Shown: positions 13,101 through 22,317 of the stretch, in pieces | How positions within the stretch are numbered: the stretch's first letter is position 1 | How the letters are laid out: each line of letters begins with the position of its first letter | DNA from: Sphaeramia orbicularis | Taxonomy: Eukaryota; Chordata; Actinopteri; Kurtiformes; Apogonidae | DNA: 64,000 nucleotides | Assembly: GCF_902148855.1 (NCBI RefSeq) | Contig: NC_043966.1 | Coordinates: 30,374,647 to 30,438,646, forward strand | Reading direction: 5' to 3' | Notes under the pieces: generated by a model | Databases searched by the model: none | What the model was told of the DNA's origin: nothing | What the model saw: only the letters and a program-made list of their open reading frames with translations | Position numbers and translations under genes: made by a program

Positions 13101-16100
13101 GGCAAGTTCATGGGCAGTTTGACAGCCTCACCAAACAATAGTTGTGCTCCTCGCCTGAGGCAGTTTGTGTTTCTTAAGATTAACTTTCTGCTTCCCAGAG
13201 TCTAGTTCATATGCAGTGGCAGCTCAAATCTGCGGTTACAGGATGTAAGAGAGAAAGTTGGAGGCTTGGAAGGTAATTTTTGTTTATTCAGTGAAGAAAT
13301 GAATGCTCTGTTACCCTCAGCTGGCACAGAACAGTAAAGAGTTTCAAGTGAAAATACTGGTTTTAGAGTGGGTGAGTTAAGAGCTTCAGCAGATATTCAT
13401 GAAATCCAGAGCCAGTACAGCTCAGAAAATGACTAAAAACAGACGCATCGAAGAAAAGAGGCCCGTCCTTTAACATAGTCAATTACAAATGTACTCTACA
13501 AGTTGATTAAAGGCGTTGCAAACCCCAAAACAGCAAAACAAAGTAGAGTGGCGCAAAGAGCAGCTCCATGTTGTGGGCAGATGTTTGAGTGCAGCAAAGG
13601 TTGAGCAGGAGAAAGTGTGTGAGGCTGCCCATGTGGGCGATTGTGAACCCTGTCAGTTATATCTCTGTGTGAGACAGAAAGAAAGAGACAGGCCGAGGTA
13701 GAAGATGGAAAGTGAAAGGTAAAGAAATGCCATCTGAAACTTTCTGCTTTGTATTAAATGCAGCTATTTTCCATGTGGTATCTGGCAGCATAAGCTCAGT
13801 GTATTTTTGGGTAAATGATACGTTTTGAAAAATATTCTCCTCTCTGAATGTAAGTTAAAGAAATCTCAGTTTATCGTCTATACCTGGCAATGAATCTGAC
13901 ATCTGAACTAGACCTCACCCACCCAGCACTCACATTAAAAGAATTATTTCCTACAGTGATTTGTTTCACGCTGTTGCAAAGAAAAGATCAAAAGAGGTTA
14001 AAAGGCTGTTGAGGGTGAAAATGAAAGAGGACCACATAGGATCATCGTGACAGTTTGTATGTGCTGTGAAAAGAGCAAGAGGAAGAAAACCAGCTGGGAG
14101 ATATCTAAGCAGCTTCTGCAAGGTTTTGTAAAATATGAGCGGAAGGCTAATAACTTCCCATTTGTAATACTGCATTTATTACAGTACACTGAGCGACCAA
14201 GTAAACACAACTACTTGAGAGCAGAGTGTGTGTCTTACCCAAGATTCCACTAAGCTGTCTCGTTCATGGATGACTTCATAGCAGATGTTTAGCTGCTCCG
14301 AGCATAAGTCCACCTGGCCTCCACAAACAACCAAGATAGGTCTGTTTACCTAAATAAGCCAATCGGCTGATGGACAGATGCCAGAGACTGGAGGTGGAGT
14401 TTTCGGGAGTGGAGTATGTTGGGGCTGTGGATTATTCTTGACCAAACAACAAATTACAGCTAGGATTTTATTGTTTTGACTCCTTTTTCCTAACATAAAA
14501 ATTGTAGAAAAAAAAGGTGTGAAAACACAACTTTATGAAGATCTTGAGGTGTTGTGCACTGCAAGCTTCAGGAGCAGCTCTACTAGTCTGTGGTGTATAT
14601 TCTACATGTTTAGCTCAAAACTACTACAGGGATGATCTTCTAAAGCTGGTCCTTTATTTTGAGTTTGGACAGTGTTGTTGGAAATGCTCACTTCAGTCAG
14701 GCTGGTTCACATATTCACATCATTTTTATATTTGGTAAATCATTTAATGATTGTATTTGCCCTGTACAGAAGCAGCAGTGTCTGTTATGTTTCTTTGCTC
14801 ATCTTTCCAGTGTCTGCTTTTAATTTATCGCCCATCTGCATGTACTGAAGGTGCTTTGAATGAATGTTTGTGATCCAGTCAGTTTATTCATTTCTCAACA
14901 CTGACATCTAGTGGACATTTTACCAAACTGTTTAATGCAGATTTCTGTTGACGAGTGTTTCACTAATTGTCCCCTCTGACCTCCTCAGGGTTTTCCAGGT
15001 CGTGATGGCATTGAGGTGAGTGGTTCACATGCACTTCACAAGTTTGTACCTCAAGCAAATCTGTTTGTTGTTCAAGAACTAGTGTGTTTATGGAAATGAT
15101 TCAACTGTCTAAATAATTACAGTGACCAAATGTATCTTTTCTTCCTACAGGGTTCACCAGGATTGCCTGGGAAGCCGGTAAGATCTTAATCACTAAATTA
15201 CTTTCCCATTGTCTTTTGTTTCACCTCAATCCAGTTGTTTATTTGTTTTTTTTGTTTTTGTTTGGTTTTTTTTGTTTGTTTTTTTTCCTCATCACTTTTG
15301 ATGTTAATGGTCTTTTGTGAACTGTCAGGGTGAAGATGGAGAGCCTGGCTATCCAGGACCTCAGGGCCCTCCAGGGGTAAAGGTACAGATGAACTTTACA
15401 TGTTAGTTATCGTGTACTGCATGGCTTTTATGTACAATGCATCTACTGACTCAATGCTTAACCACTGCTGATGTGTATTGAAACAGGGTGAACCAGGTAT
15501 GGGAGAGAAAGGAGAAAGAGGCATGGACGGACTTCCAGGGATTAAGGTAATCATTTAAAAATGAAAGAACATTCAAAAATAATTGTTGCTTTTATTTGAG
15601 TACTCCCAAATAAATACACAGTATTTTTCACACATTCATTTGCGTTCTAGTTAATATAATGTGTATCTTTGCATCACACAGGGAGATATAGGTGAAGCAG
15701 GGGAGCAAGGACCAATGGTATGATTTCCAAACAATATAAATATTAGTTGTCTGACTTGTGTTATAATTTGGTAGGGTTGCATGTGTATCTGTCGTTCATT
15801 CATATTGTTGGCCTTAGGGTTATCCTGGTGAGAAAGGCACTGCAGGCTCCTCAGACATCACTGACTTCAACAGAAAGCTTCTAGATGCTTTCCAGGTGAG
15901 TGATATCCAATGCTCAATAAGACCAGACTTTATGGTTGCACCATATATTCCAACAGGCATTTGTAAAGGATATCAAGTTTAAAAAATGTAGCATACCCAG
16001 ACATGGCAGTATGGTTAGAGACATTCTGGATTTTTTCAACCCCAAACCACAAATGTGAAGATATTGCTGTTTCTTCCTGACAGGCCATCAACACCATCAG

Positions 16101-19100
16101 TGTTTCGGTAACCTGCTGTTGTGTGTGCATGGTTTTGCTATTTGGTGGTGATCACAGACTAACACCTGTAATATTGGACAGGCTCACACCTTATCCCACC
16201 TGCTTCAACTAGTGGAACTGTGTGTTTCTGTGTATGTCCTACACTCACAACTCTATACACTTCAGATATATTGAATGTCACTCTGGGGTCTATGTCTAAA
16301 AAGTATTACTGAATACCACTGTTCTCCTGGTCTACCAGGCTCCCTTGTGTATTCATCTGGGATGAAATGCACAGCCCCAGTAAATACAGTACAGCTGTGC
16401 TGTTCTATCAGATAACATGTAGCATGGTTAATCATGCAGAAAAATCAACAGCCTTTGTTACATTGTTTAGAGTGTGTTTATATGCTATGGGCTCATAAGA
16501 TACATGGTCTGTGCTATAGGACAGCACAATGTCTTTTCTACACATATACTGTAAATGTATATATTGTATTTCAAGTAAATCAAATGATGCACAAAGGGAA
16601 TGATCTAGTAAGAACAGATGAAAAACCACTCATTTCCACCGCAGTCTCAGTTTCAAATCTCTCTCTTCATACACAGAACCCTTTTGATTCTGCAGTGTAC
16701 CCTGCTACATGCTAATAACAGATGGCTATCTGCAGTGGAGTGTGTATTTGATTAAAACCCACTATGAAACAGGGTCCCCTTGGACCTCATCTGAAATGCA
16801 TACAACACTGTAGACAGCAGCATGAGATAGTTAAGAGAAGTCTGTGAAAACATGGACCTGAGATCTTATCACACGCCTCTTGTCAATGTGGATCAGCTTG
16901 CACCACATCACACACAAGACCTCAGTTATATATCCATGAAACAGGGAATGAGCATTAGCCACCCATCATGTGTTGTGATCCATGTACTTTGTAGTGAGAA
17001 CAAACATTTGTTTCAACTGTGGTGAAATTTGAGTTAATGATGAATTTGGTTAAAAACCGTAGCTAAATTGTTTGTTGCTAACATGCATATTATTGACGTG
17101 TGTATGATAGTGTGCATGAATAGTCTTCACTTTTCAGTTGCGGAATTTGTGGTTTGTAAACATCTATTGGTTGCCATGGAAAGTAATGTAAAACAGTGTG
17201 TTAAAAATTAGAAATGGAGTAAAAAAGCAGCATGTTCACCTCTGGGAGGTTTCCTTTTTTATTGTTTCAAGATGATCGAGGACTTTGGAGAAAGAAGTAA
17301 CAAGTGCACATTGTGGATGCAAAGATTAAACAGCATGATTTAGGAGAGCTGTCACTCATCAACAGGCAGAGGAGACAACATGGGATGGATATGGCATGCA
17401 TGTGTGTGCAAGTTTTTGTCATTTGTGTTACATAAAAATACATGAAATTATTGTTGAGACTCCCCCCAATGGTCTCATCCTGCCTCAAAACAATCCACAG
17501 AATGGAGAATGATGCCAGCTATTGTGTTGCACAAACCACATTTTGAGCTGTTTTATAATCTCTGTGAGATAAAATTGCTTCAACACACAGAAAATTGTTG
17601 TGAGCAGTGAAGTAAATGAGAGAAATCTTCAGTTTTGTTTACTGAACTGTGTTGTGAAATACAACAGCCTTTTTGTATTGTATTACATTGGCTGCAGTTC
17701 AAGCCACATGGTGAAGTTCTGCATTTTTCTTGTCTTTTTTCTTTTTTACCATTGTGATAAACACTGGGGTAAACAGTCATATGTGTGTATGTCTAGGACT
17801 GAGCAGAGCAGTGGCGTCCTAAGTACATCAATGCACTTACAAGGTCTAATTAGATCATGTTGGACCGAGATGAGTGCATGCAATGCCAGACTTCAGTGTG
17901 GCCGACAAATAATTTCATTACATTTATCAAGCTTATTAGTTTCTGTTTCCTCTTATCATCATCTGCTTATTTCTTCAGGGCCCACCTGGACCACCCGGAC
18001 CCCCAGGCCCTGCAGGGGAAAAGGTAAGGGTTCTCTGAGGGTTCCAAACACTTATGTAATTGTTCCAGTATTGTACAAATATAAACAGTGGTTAAAACTT
18101 GTGTTGAAACCGTCTGTGTAGATTAAAGCTGGTTATATTTGTCAAGTTAGTGTTCTCTTGCTTTGTCAGGGTGAACTTGGTTTACCTGGGCCAGCAGGAG
18201 TTGATGGGGAGAAGGTAAAGATTACACAATTACACACAGTTACACACCGGGAACATGACAGGATACATTTGTTTTTTTTAACATCAACAACTAATATGAT
18301 GCTTTAAGGATTTGATTTTCTTGGGGCTGATTATTCTGTATACGACCTGTTTACCTTCAGGGACCTAAAGGTGACCTGGGAGAGATGGGACCTCCAGGAG
18401 AGAGAGGAGAGAAGGGAGAGATGGGGCTCTCTGGGCCTGCTGTAAGTTGTAAATGCAACGTTTCACTGATGTACAAATAGTAAAAATGATAAAAACAGGT
18501 GAAAGTTCATGCAGCTCTTTGTGGTTTAGGGTATGGATGGACAGAAAGGTGAGAAGGGCGACTGCAGACTGGATGACAACCTGGTGAGCAGAGCACATTT
18601 ATGAATTCACAGAATTTCACGACATTAACCCTTAAAGACCCAAACATCCAATAGTGACCAAAATAATTTACTGATCTGAAGTGTCTAATACCTCTTGATC
18701 CATTATTCCTATCAACATATGTAAATAATTGGTCTAAAATGCAGGTTGTCATCTTTTCATGGTCATCAGATATGACCTATTTAGACGTTCAGAGACTCCA
18801 TAGCGAACATGGAAACACCATCATCTTCTACAACATTAATTCACCAGTAAAACCCATGGAGTTTGATAAATGACAGTGGATGGACACACTTGTTTTTATG
18901 TTCAGTTATTGATATCTTTGCTGAAAATGTGACTTTTCCTTCAGTTTCCTCTGTTTTGATATAATTACCTTCAAATTTACCCAGAGTTTTCATGAACATC
19001 TACATTAAATGTTGGAAATGAAATATAAAAAATACATAATTTACGGTAAAAAATGCAAAATACAATGGATGATAGTATAGAAAATGGTGGTAAAACACTT

Positions 19101-22100
19101 AAGAAAGGTTAAATAGAGAGAAAAATTAATTTGAGAACTGCCATAAAAGTATCACTGGGTCTTTATGGGTTAACTTGCAAAGGAGCTTAAAACTTAAAAC
19201 ATAAAAAACAGGAACGTTTTAGTGTATTTTAATCTATTTGTTGCACCTTCTTAACTCATGAATTCAATGGTACTCAGGTACAGATGATTTCTCAGCCAGG
19301 ACCACCAGGCCCACCTGGTCCACCTGGAATCCCTGGGTCTCCTGGGTCCATGGTGAGTACTAATATCACAGTCTGATCCAGGGTTCCTACAGGTTTCTGT
19401 AAAGAAAATTTAAGACTTTTTAAGACCTTTTTTAAGACTTCTTAGAACAGAATTTAATGCCCATTTCACAGCCTATTTCACAGCCATACTGGCAAAAATT
19501 TATGACTCCTGGAATGTATGTATTATAATGTATTTATTTACTCCAACGCCTTCATTCTCATTGCTCCAAGTTGAACTAATGGCTATGCATGTGTTGAACT
19601 GAATGTTCTGTGATCATTTCTCAGTGGGGGCTGCAAAGTTAGCAATAATTGGTTCCTAATTTTAATATAAATTTTCAGGTTGGATCCAATGGAACTGAGT
19701 CGACTAACGTTACTTTCTTTGCAGCTTGGACATTTACAGGACATAACACAGTGAACTAGTTTATGACAACATAACTTAAGACCTAACATATCAAATTTAA
19801 TACCTTTTACAGACTTTTTTAAGGTATTAAATGCAGATTTGTAAATTCAAGACTTTTAAGACTTTTTAAGACCCCTTGGGAACCCTGTGATCACATCAGA
19901 TTTATTGTTTTAGAACCAGTACTCACAATGGTCAATGTATTTCAGGGGCTACATGGGATGCCTGGTCCAAAGGTAAGGCTGTAAGACCATGTATGTGGTT
20001 TATGGCTGAAGCTACAGCATATTGCGTTGTACTTAATGTTCCTGTGTTGTAATGTAGGGTGAGCCTGGAGCTGGGATGAGGGGAGAGAAGGGTGACAGTG
20101 GTGCCCCTGGACCCAGAGTAAGTGACACTAAACTTTAAAATCAATGAAAAATGGAATAGCTACCCTTAAAAAAATCAGTCCTGAAGTGGTGCTAATATGC
20201 TCTGACCACAGGGAATGGATGGACACCAGGGCCCACCAGGGTCTCCTGGGTTAGTGGGTCTTCCAGGTGCTAAGGGAGAGAAAGTAAGTAGCAAATATGC
20301 ACATTATTTAAATTACATTGTTATTTTTTGATTGTGTTGGTCTTAAAAGTAATATACACCATGATTTTTATGTGCATTTTTATGTTCACAGGGCAGGCCA
20401 GGGGAGCCAGGATTAGACGTGAGTTGGTTTGTTTTTTCTGAGAAGAATGATTTTAATATTTTGAAGGAAATCATTTTCAATTCTACCATCTTCACATGTA
20501 TTAACATCATTGTGACTTTGTCTTCAGGGTTTCCCAGGTCTAATGGGGGAGAAAGGTGACAGAGGAGAAAGAGGAGAGAAGGTGTGTACATAAAAGGATG
20601 TGACTTACTACTGTTGCTGCATTTTATTTAATGTTATCTGAAATAATACACAATGTACCTTAATTTAACTGATTATAGATTTGCAGCGTTGCCTAAGCAC
20701 CATATACACTGCTGCCCATAAAGTTGAAGTTATTTTGTTTTCTGATGCATTCCTCTTTTTATTCCTATTAATACACATCAGTAATCACCTTTGACCTGGT
20801 GCAATGCATACATACATACACTTTGTCTATCAAGAATAAATCACATCATCATCATCATCATCAATCATTTCCGGAGAACAGATAAAAATATTTTATTCCA
20901 GCTTTATGGTTAAACAGTGTATTAATACTAAACTGCACTGTGTGTTTATGATTGTGTTTGGTTGAATGAGTCTATCCTCTGTATGTCCAGGGTGACCGGG
21001 GAGGAGTGGGAAAGAGAGGTCTGAAGGGCCAGAAGGGAGAGCAGGGTCCCCCAGGCCTTGACCAGCCCTGTCCTGTGGTACGTCATCTTCACACACAAAT
21101 TAATACTGCAGAGATCTGATTAGCTTGTTTTCACTTTCCTCTCAATTTTGTTTTCTTGAAATATATACATATATTTCCCTCACTGCAAAAAAGGGGTGTC
21201 TAAAAACAAGATAAAAACACTAAATCTGAGGGAAAAGGTACTCAAAACAAGTGAAATATCTGTCCATGTAGTGAGATCATTTCACTTGATAAGATTTCTT
21301 GAATTAAGATTGTTAAATCTAGAGATAAGCGTGTCTACAAATGTATGAACACTCAAAATAGAAGATTAACTCTTAAAACAAGATAAATTATCTAACACTT
21401 CTAAATCTAACTGTTTTTTTTAATCTTGGTAAGAACCAAATAATTTGCAGTGCTTGTTTTCTGTTTCACTCTCTATACTGTTTCTGTTAGTTTCTACACT
21501 TTTACCCTTGACTTTCTTCTTCCAAGCTGTGAATGTGTAACTGGCTTTTGCTGACAGGGTTGTGATGAGACTAAAGATCTATCTATGGAGGCGAGGCCCT
21601 CTTCCCCTTCGCCTCCTCTTCCTCCTCTTGGCCCTGAGGCCCCTTGTCCTGTGGTACAGTATCTCTGTCTCTTTCCTCCTCTCTTATCACTTCCTGTTGC
21701 TGTTGTGATTTTACATTTACTTCCTTCCAGTTTCGCTTAAATTCTTTACCGTACATGTGCTACCATGTTATACCCCAAACCCTCCAAATGTTTATGACTT
21801 TGTATCAAAGGAAACTGCAAGTGGTCATAAGCAATGCTGTTATTGGTTTTGTTTTGTTTTTTTGCACTTTAATCTCATAAATGCAATGAAATAAAACAGA
21901 ATACTTATTCTATTCATGAAAATGTTTGAGGTGTTAAGACATACACTCCATGATTCAACATTTGTGTGTTAATTTGATATTTTCACCCTTCAGGGACAGG
22001 ATGGGCTGCCAATACCAGGCTGCTGGCACAAGGTGAGGGTTTCATGTGTACTAGATAAAAAGCGTCCATTGCCTGTAAACTAATTAAATGACAGCATTTT

Positions 22101-22317
22101 ATCATCTATTACACATTAGCTGCATAATTGTGTGAAATTACAGGAGTCAAGCCATAATCAAAGCTAATTTTATTACTTGTGGAATGATTTCTAGTTGTAA
22201 ATTAATTGCTTGACTTTGATTTGATTGCAGGGGCATTTTGTAAGTATGTTGCAGTGTGAGCTTGATTGATATGTATCTAATAATCAACCTCTACTATTTA
22301 TTCTTCTTTTGCAGTGA
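565..22317 (+). CDS. col23a1: Collagen alpha-1(XXIII) chain, 3' portion (5' end outside window)
   Basis: Type II transmembrane collagen of the XIII/XXIII/XXV group; such proteins form cell-surface trimers that can be shed. Exons read in frame: 565-591, 674-700, 3683-3709, 4652-4678, 10791-10850, 11181-11255, 12525-12641, 14989-15015, 15151-15177, 15329-15382, 15487-15546, 15682-15717, 15818-15895, 17979-18023, 18170-18214, 18361-18441, 18530-18583, 19278-19352, 19946-19972, 20058-20117, 20212-20283, 20392-20418, 20528-20581, 20991-21077, 21558-21653, 21994-22032, stop at 22315-22317. All are phase 0 and most collagenous ones are multiples of 9 bases. [25 protein letters not shown] and the end LDQPCPV...[10 protein letters not shown] match human COL23A1 as I recall it. 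Non-collagenous breaks ([27 protein letters not shown]) sit where the human chain has them. The last exon carries only the stop codon and 3' UTR. Exons 10791-10850, 11181-11255 and 21558-21653 are unusual and described separately. No transmembrane exon is present in the window. Confidence 0.93.
1612..1660 (+). repeat. Fragment of a widespread fish SINE/LINE-tail motif
   Basis: The stretch contains ATTTGGCAGACGC and CCAAAGCGACTTACA. These are the two halves of a short conserved core seen in many fish SINE and LINE-like repeats. Only this core is recognisable, so it is a fragment. The family name is from memory and not checked. Confidence 0.5.
1672..1805 (+). repeat. Dispersed teleost repeat (TTTATTTATATAGCGCC type)
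   Basis: The segment begins with AATCAAATTTTATTTATATAGCGCC and continues through a weak match to the fish repeat whose body contains an 'ATAGAGTTGGTC' segment and an 'AACCCAACAG' segment. It looks like a degraded partial copy. No terminal repeats are visible. Confidence 0.45.
4131..4158. repeat. GT microsatellite
   Basis: An uninterrupted run of about 14 GT units lies in a col23a1 intron between the exons at 3683 and 4652. It is a simple dinucleotide repeat with no visible coding role. Confidence 0.95.
5566..6239 (-). mobile_element. Tc1/mariner DNA transposon remnant
   Basis: On the minus strand the sequence encodes pieces typical of Tc1-like transposase: a WSDES motif around 6040 and an [14 protein letters not shown] block around 5850. 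Its right end reads TTTTGGCTAGGCAGTGTA and its left end is a degenerate inverted counterpart (CTGCAAAGCCAAAA). At about 670 bases it is far shorter than an autonomous element (about 1.3-1.6 kb), and the frame is broken. It is therefore an internally deleted, inactive copy inside a col23a1 intron. A run of about 19 A sits near the left end. Confidence 0.8.
6374..6892 (+). mobile_element. TTAA-flanked MITE family A, copy 1
   Basis: The element starts TTAACCCATAAAGA and its other end reads GGGTCTTTATGAG, the degraded mirror of the start. The internal sequence closely follows the copy at 18625-19173 and, in reverse, the one at 34785-35306. No coding capacity is visible. The TTAA target and CCC start suggest mobilisation by a piggyBac-type transposase. 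It lies about 130 bases from the Tc1 remnant. Confidence 0.7.
6893..10790 (+). other. Remainder of large col23a1 intron
   Basis: I see no coding exon, RNA gene or clear mobile element here. There is a GC- and purine-rich patch around 10130-10360 whose open frames on both strands are low-complexity and show no recognisable protein. The intron ends with a strong pyrimidine tract before 10791. Confidence 0.55.
10791..10850 (+). other. col23a1: col23a1 candidate non-collagenous exon, 20 codons
   Basis: The exon follows a strong pyrimidine tract and CAG and is followed by GTTTGT, a weak donor. It opens with [13 protein letters not shown] and then loses the Gly-X-Y pattern. It is phase 0 at both ends, so it can be included or skipped without changing frame. 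The human chain, as I remember it, passes directly from the GDFGPR-type exon to the GDQGQ exon. This may therefore be an alternative or fish-specific exon. Confidence 0.55.
11181..11255 (+). other. col23a1: col23a1 candidate non-collagenous exon, 25 codons
   Basis: Flanked by ACCTCAG and GTAGAC, this phase-0 exon reads [14 protein letters not shown] followed by [11 protein letters not shown], with no Gly-X-Y pattern. Together with the exon at 10791 it would insert 45 non-collagenous residues between GDQGDIGPR and GDQGQAGPP. The RR pair is basic and could be a protease site, but that is inference. It is equally possible that the exon is rarely used. Confidence 0.5.
11872..11995 (+). repeat. 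Dispersed teleost repeat (TATATAGCACTTTTCTAGACACTC type)
   Basis: The stretch reads through TTATATAGCACTTTTCTAGA, CTCAAAGTGCTTTA, then CCCATTATTCATT. This run of motifs recurs in many fish genomes as the end of a dispersed repeat. No terminal repeats are seen here, so the copy is partial. Confidence 0.5.
12321..12420. repeat. Short foldback element with perfect 20-bp inverted ends
   Basis: TTTCCCAGACATGGATTAAG at 12321-12340 is matched by its exact reverse complement at 12401-12420, around a 60-base AT-rich core. It lies in the intron just before the col23a1 exon at 12525. This looks like a small MITE or foldback repeat, with no coding capacity. Confidence 0.75.
12642..14988 (+). other. col23a1 intron without recognised content
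   Basis: Between the 117-base exon ending at 12641 and the 27-base exon at 14989 I find no further Gly-X-Y exon, RNA gene or clear repeat family. Confidence 0.5.
15896..17978 (+). other. col23a1 intron after the NC exon, without recognised content
   Basis: No additional exon with collagen repeats or other gene is recognised. The open frame around 17600-18121 is intron sequence running into the collagen exon at 17979 in a different frame. Confidence 0.5.
18625..19173 (+). mobile_element. TTAA-flanked MITE family A, copy 2 (best preserved)
   Basis: This copy has TTAA at both ends and terminal inverted repeats CCCTTAAAGACCC and GGGTCTTTATGGG. It is 549 bases including the target sites. The body is AT-rich and non-coding and shares long blocks with the copy at 6374, for example around GTCTAATACCTCTTGATCC and GGACACACTTG. 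It sits in a col23a1 intron. The ends point to a piggyBac-type origin. Confidence 0.8.
19379..19887. mobile_element. hAT-like MITE (CAGGGTTCC ends)
   Basis: The segment starts CAGGGTTCCTACAGG and ends CTTGGGAACCCTG, giving short inverted ends. Both ends carry the motif AAGACTTTTTAAGACC in repeated form. The CAGGG start is typical of hAT-type non-autonomous elements. I could not find a clean 8-base target duplication. It lies in the intron between the exons at 19278 and 19946. Confidence 0.6.
20845..20862. repeat. ATC microsatellite
   Basis: A run of six ATC units lies in a col23a1 intron. Confidence 0.9.
21181..21452. mobile_element. Non-autonomous hAT-like element (CACTGCAAA ends)
   Basis: It begins CACTGCAAAAAA and ends TTTGCAGTG, with internal blocks such as AACAAGTGAAATATC and TTTCACTTGATAAGA that belong to a very common fish MITE family. 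It is about 270 bases long and non-coding. It lies in the intron directly before the extra col23a1 exon at 21558. Confidence 0.7.
21558..21653 (+). other. col23a1: col23a1 extra proline-rich exon ending in a second PCPV
   Basis: Acceptor GCTGACAG and donor GTACAG flank a phase-0, 32-codon exon. It starts [16 protein letters not shown], continues with a proline-rich run ([12 protein letters not shown]), and ends PCPV. The upstream exon (20991-21077) also ends PCPV, followed by GTACGT. The human tail, as I recall it, goes straight from PCPV to the GLP.PGCW exon, so this exon looks additional. Skipping it restores the usual protein. It adds two cysteines next to the C-terminal non-collagenous domain. 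Confidence 0.65.
22231..22239 (+). other. col23a1: Candidate 9-base microexon at the col23a1 3' end
   Basis: GGGCATTTT is preceded by TTTGATTGCAG and followed by a consensus donor GTAAGTATG. Included in frame between the CWHK exon and the stop-only exon, it would extend the protein by Gly-His-Phe. It may be a chance pairing of splice signals. Confidence 0.3.

Noticed and set aside
17600-18121. 173-codon plus-strand open frame
   Set aside because: It crosses the collagen exon 17979-18023 in a wrong frame and is otherwise intron; no homology seen.
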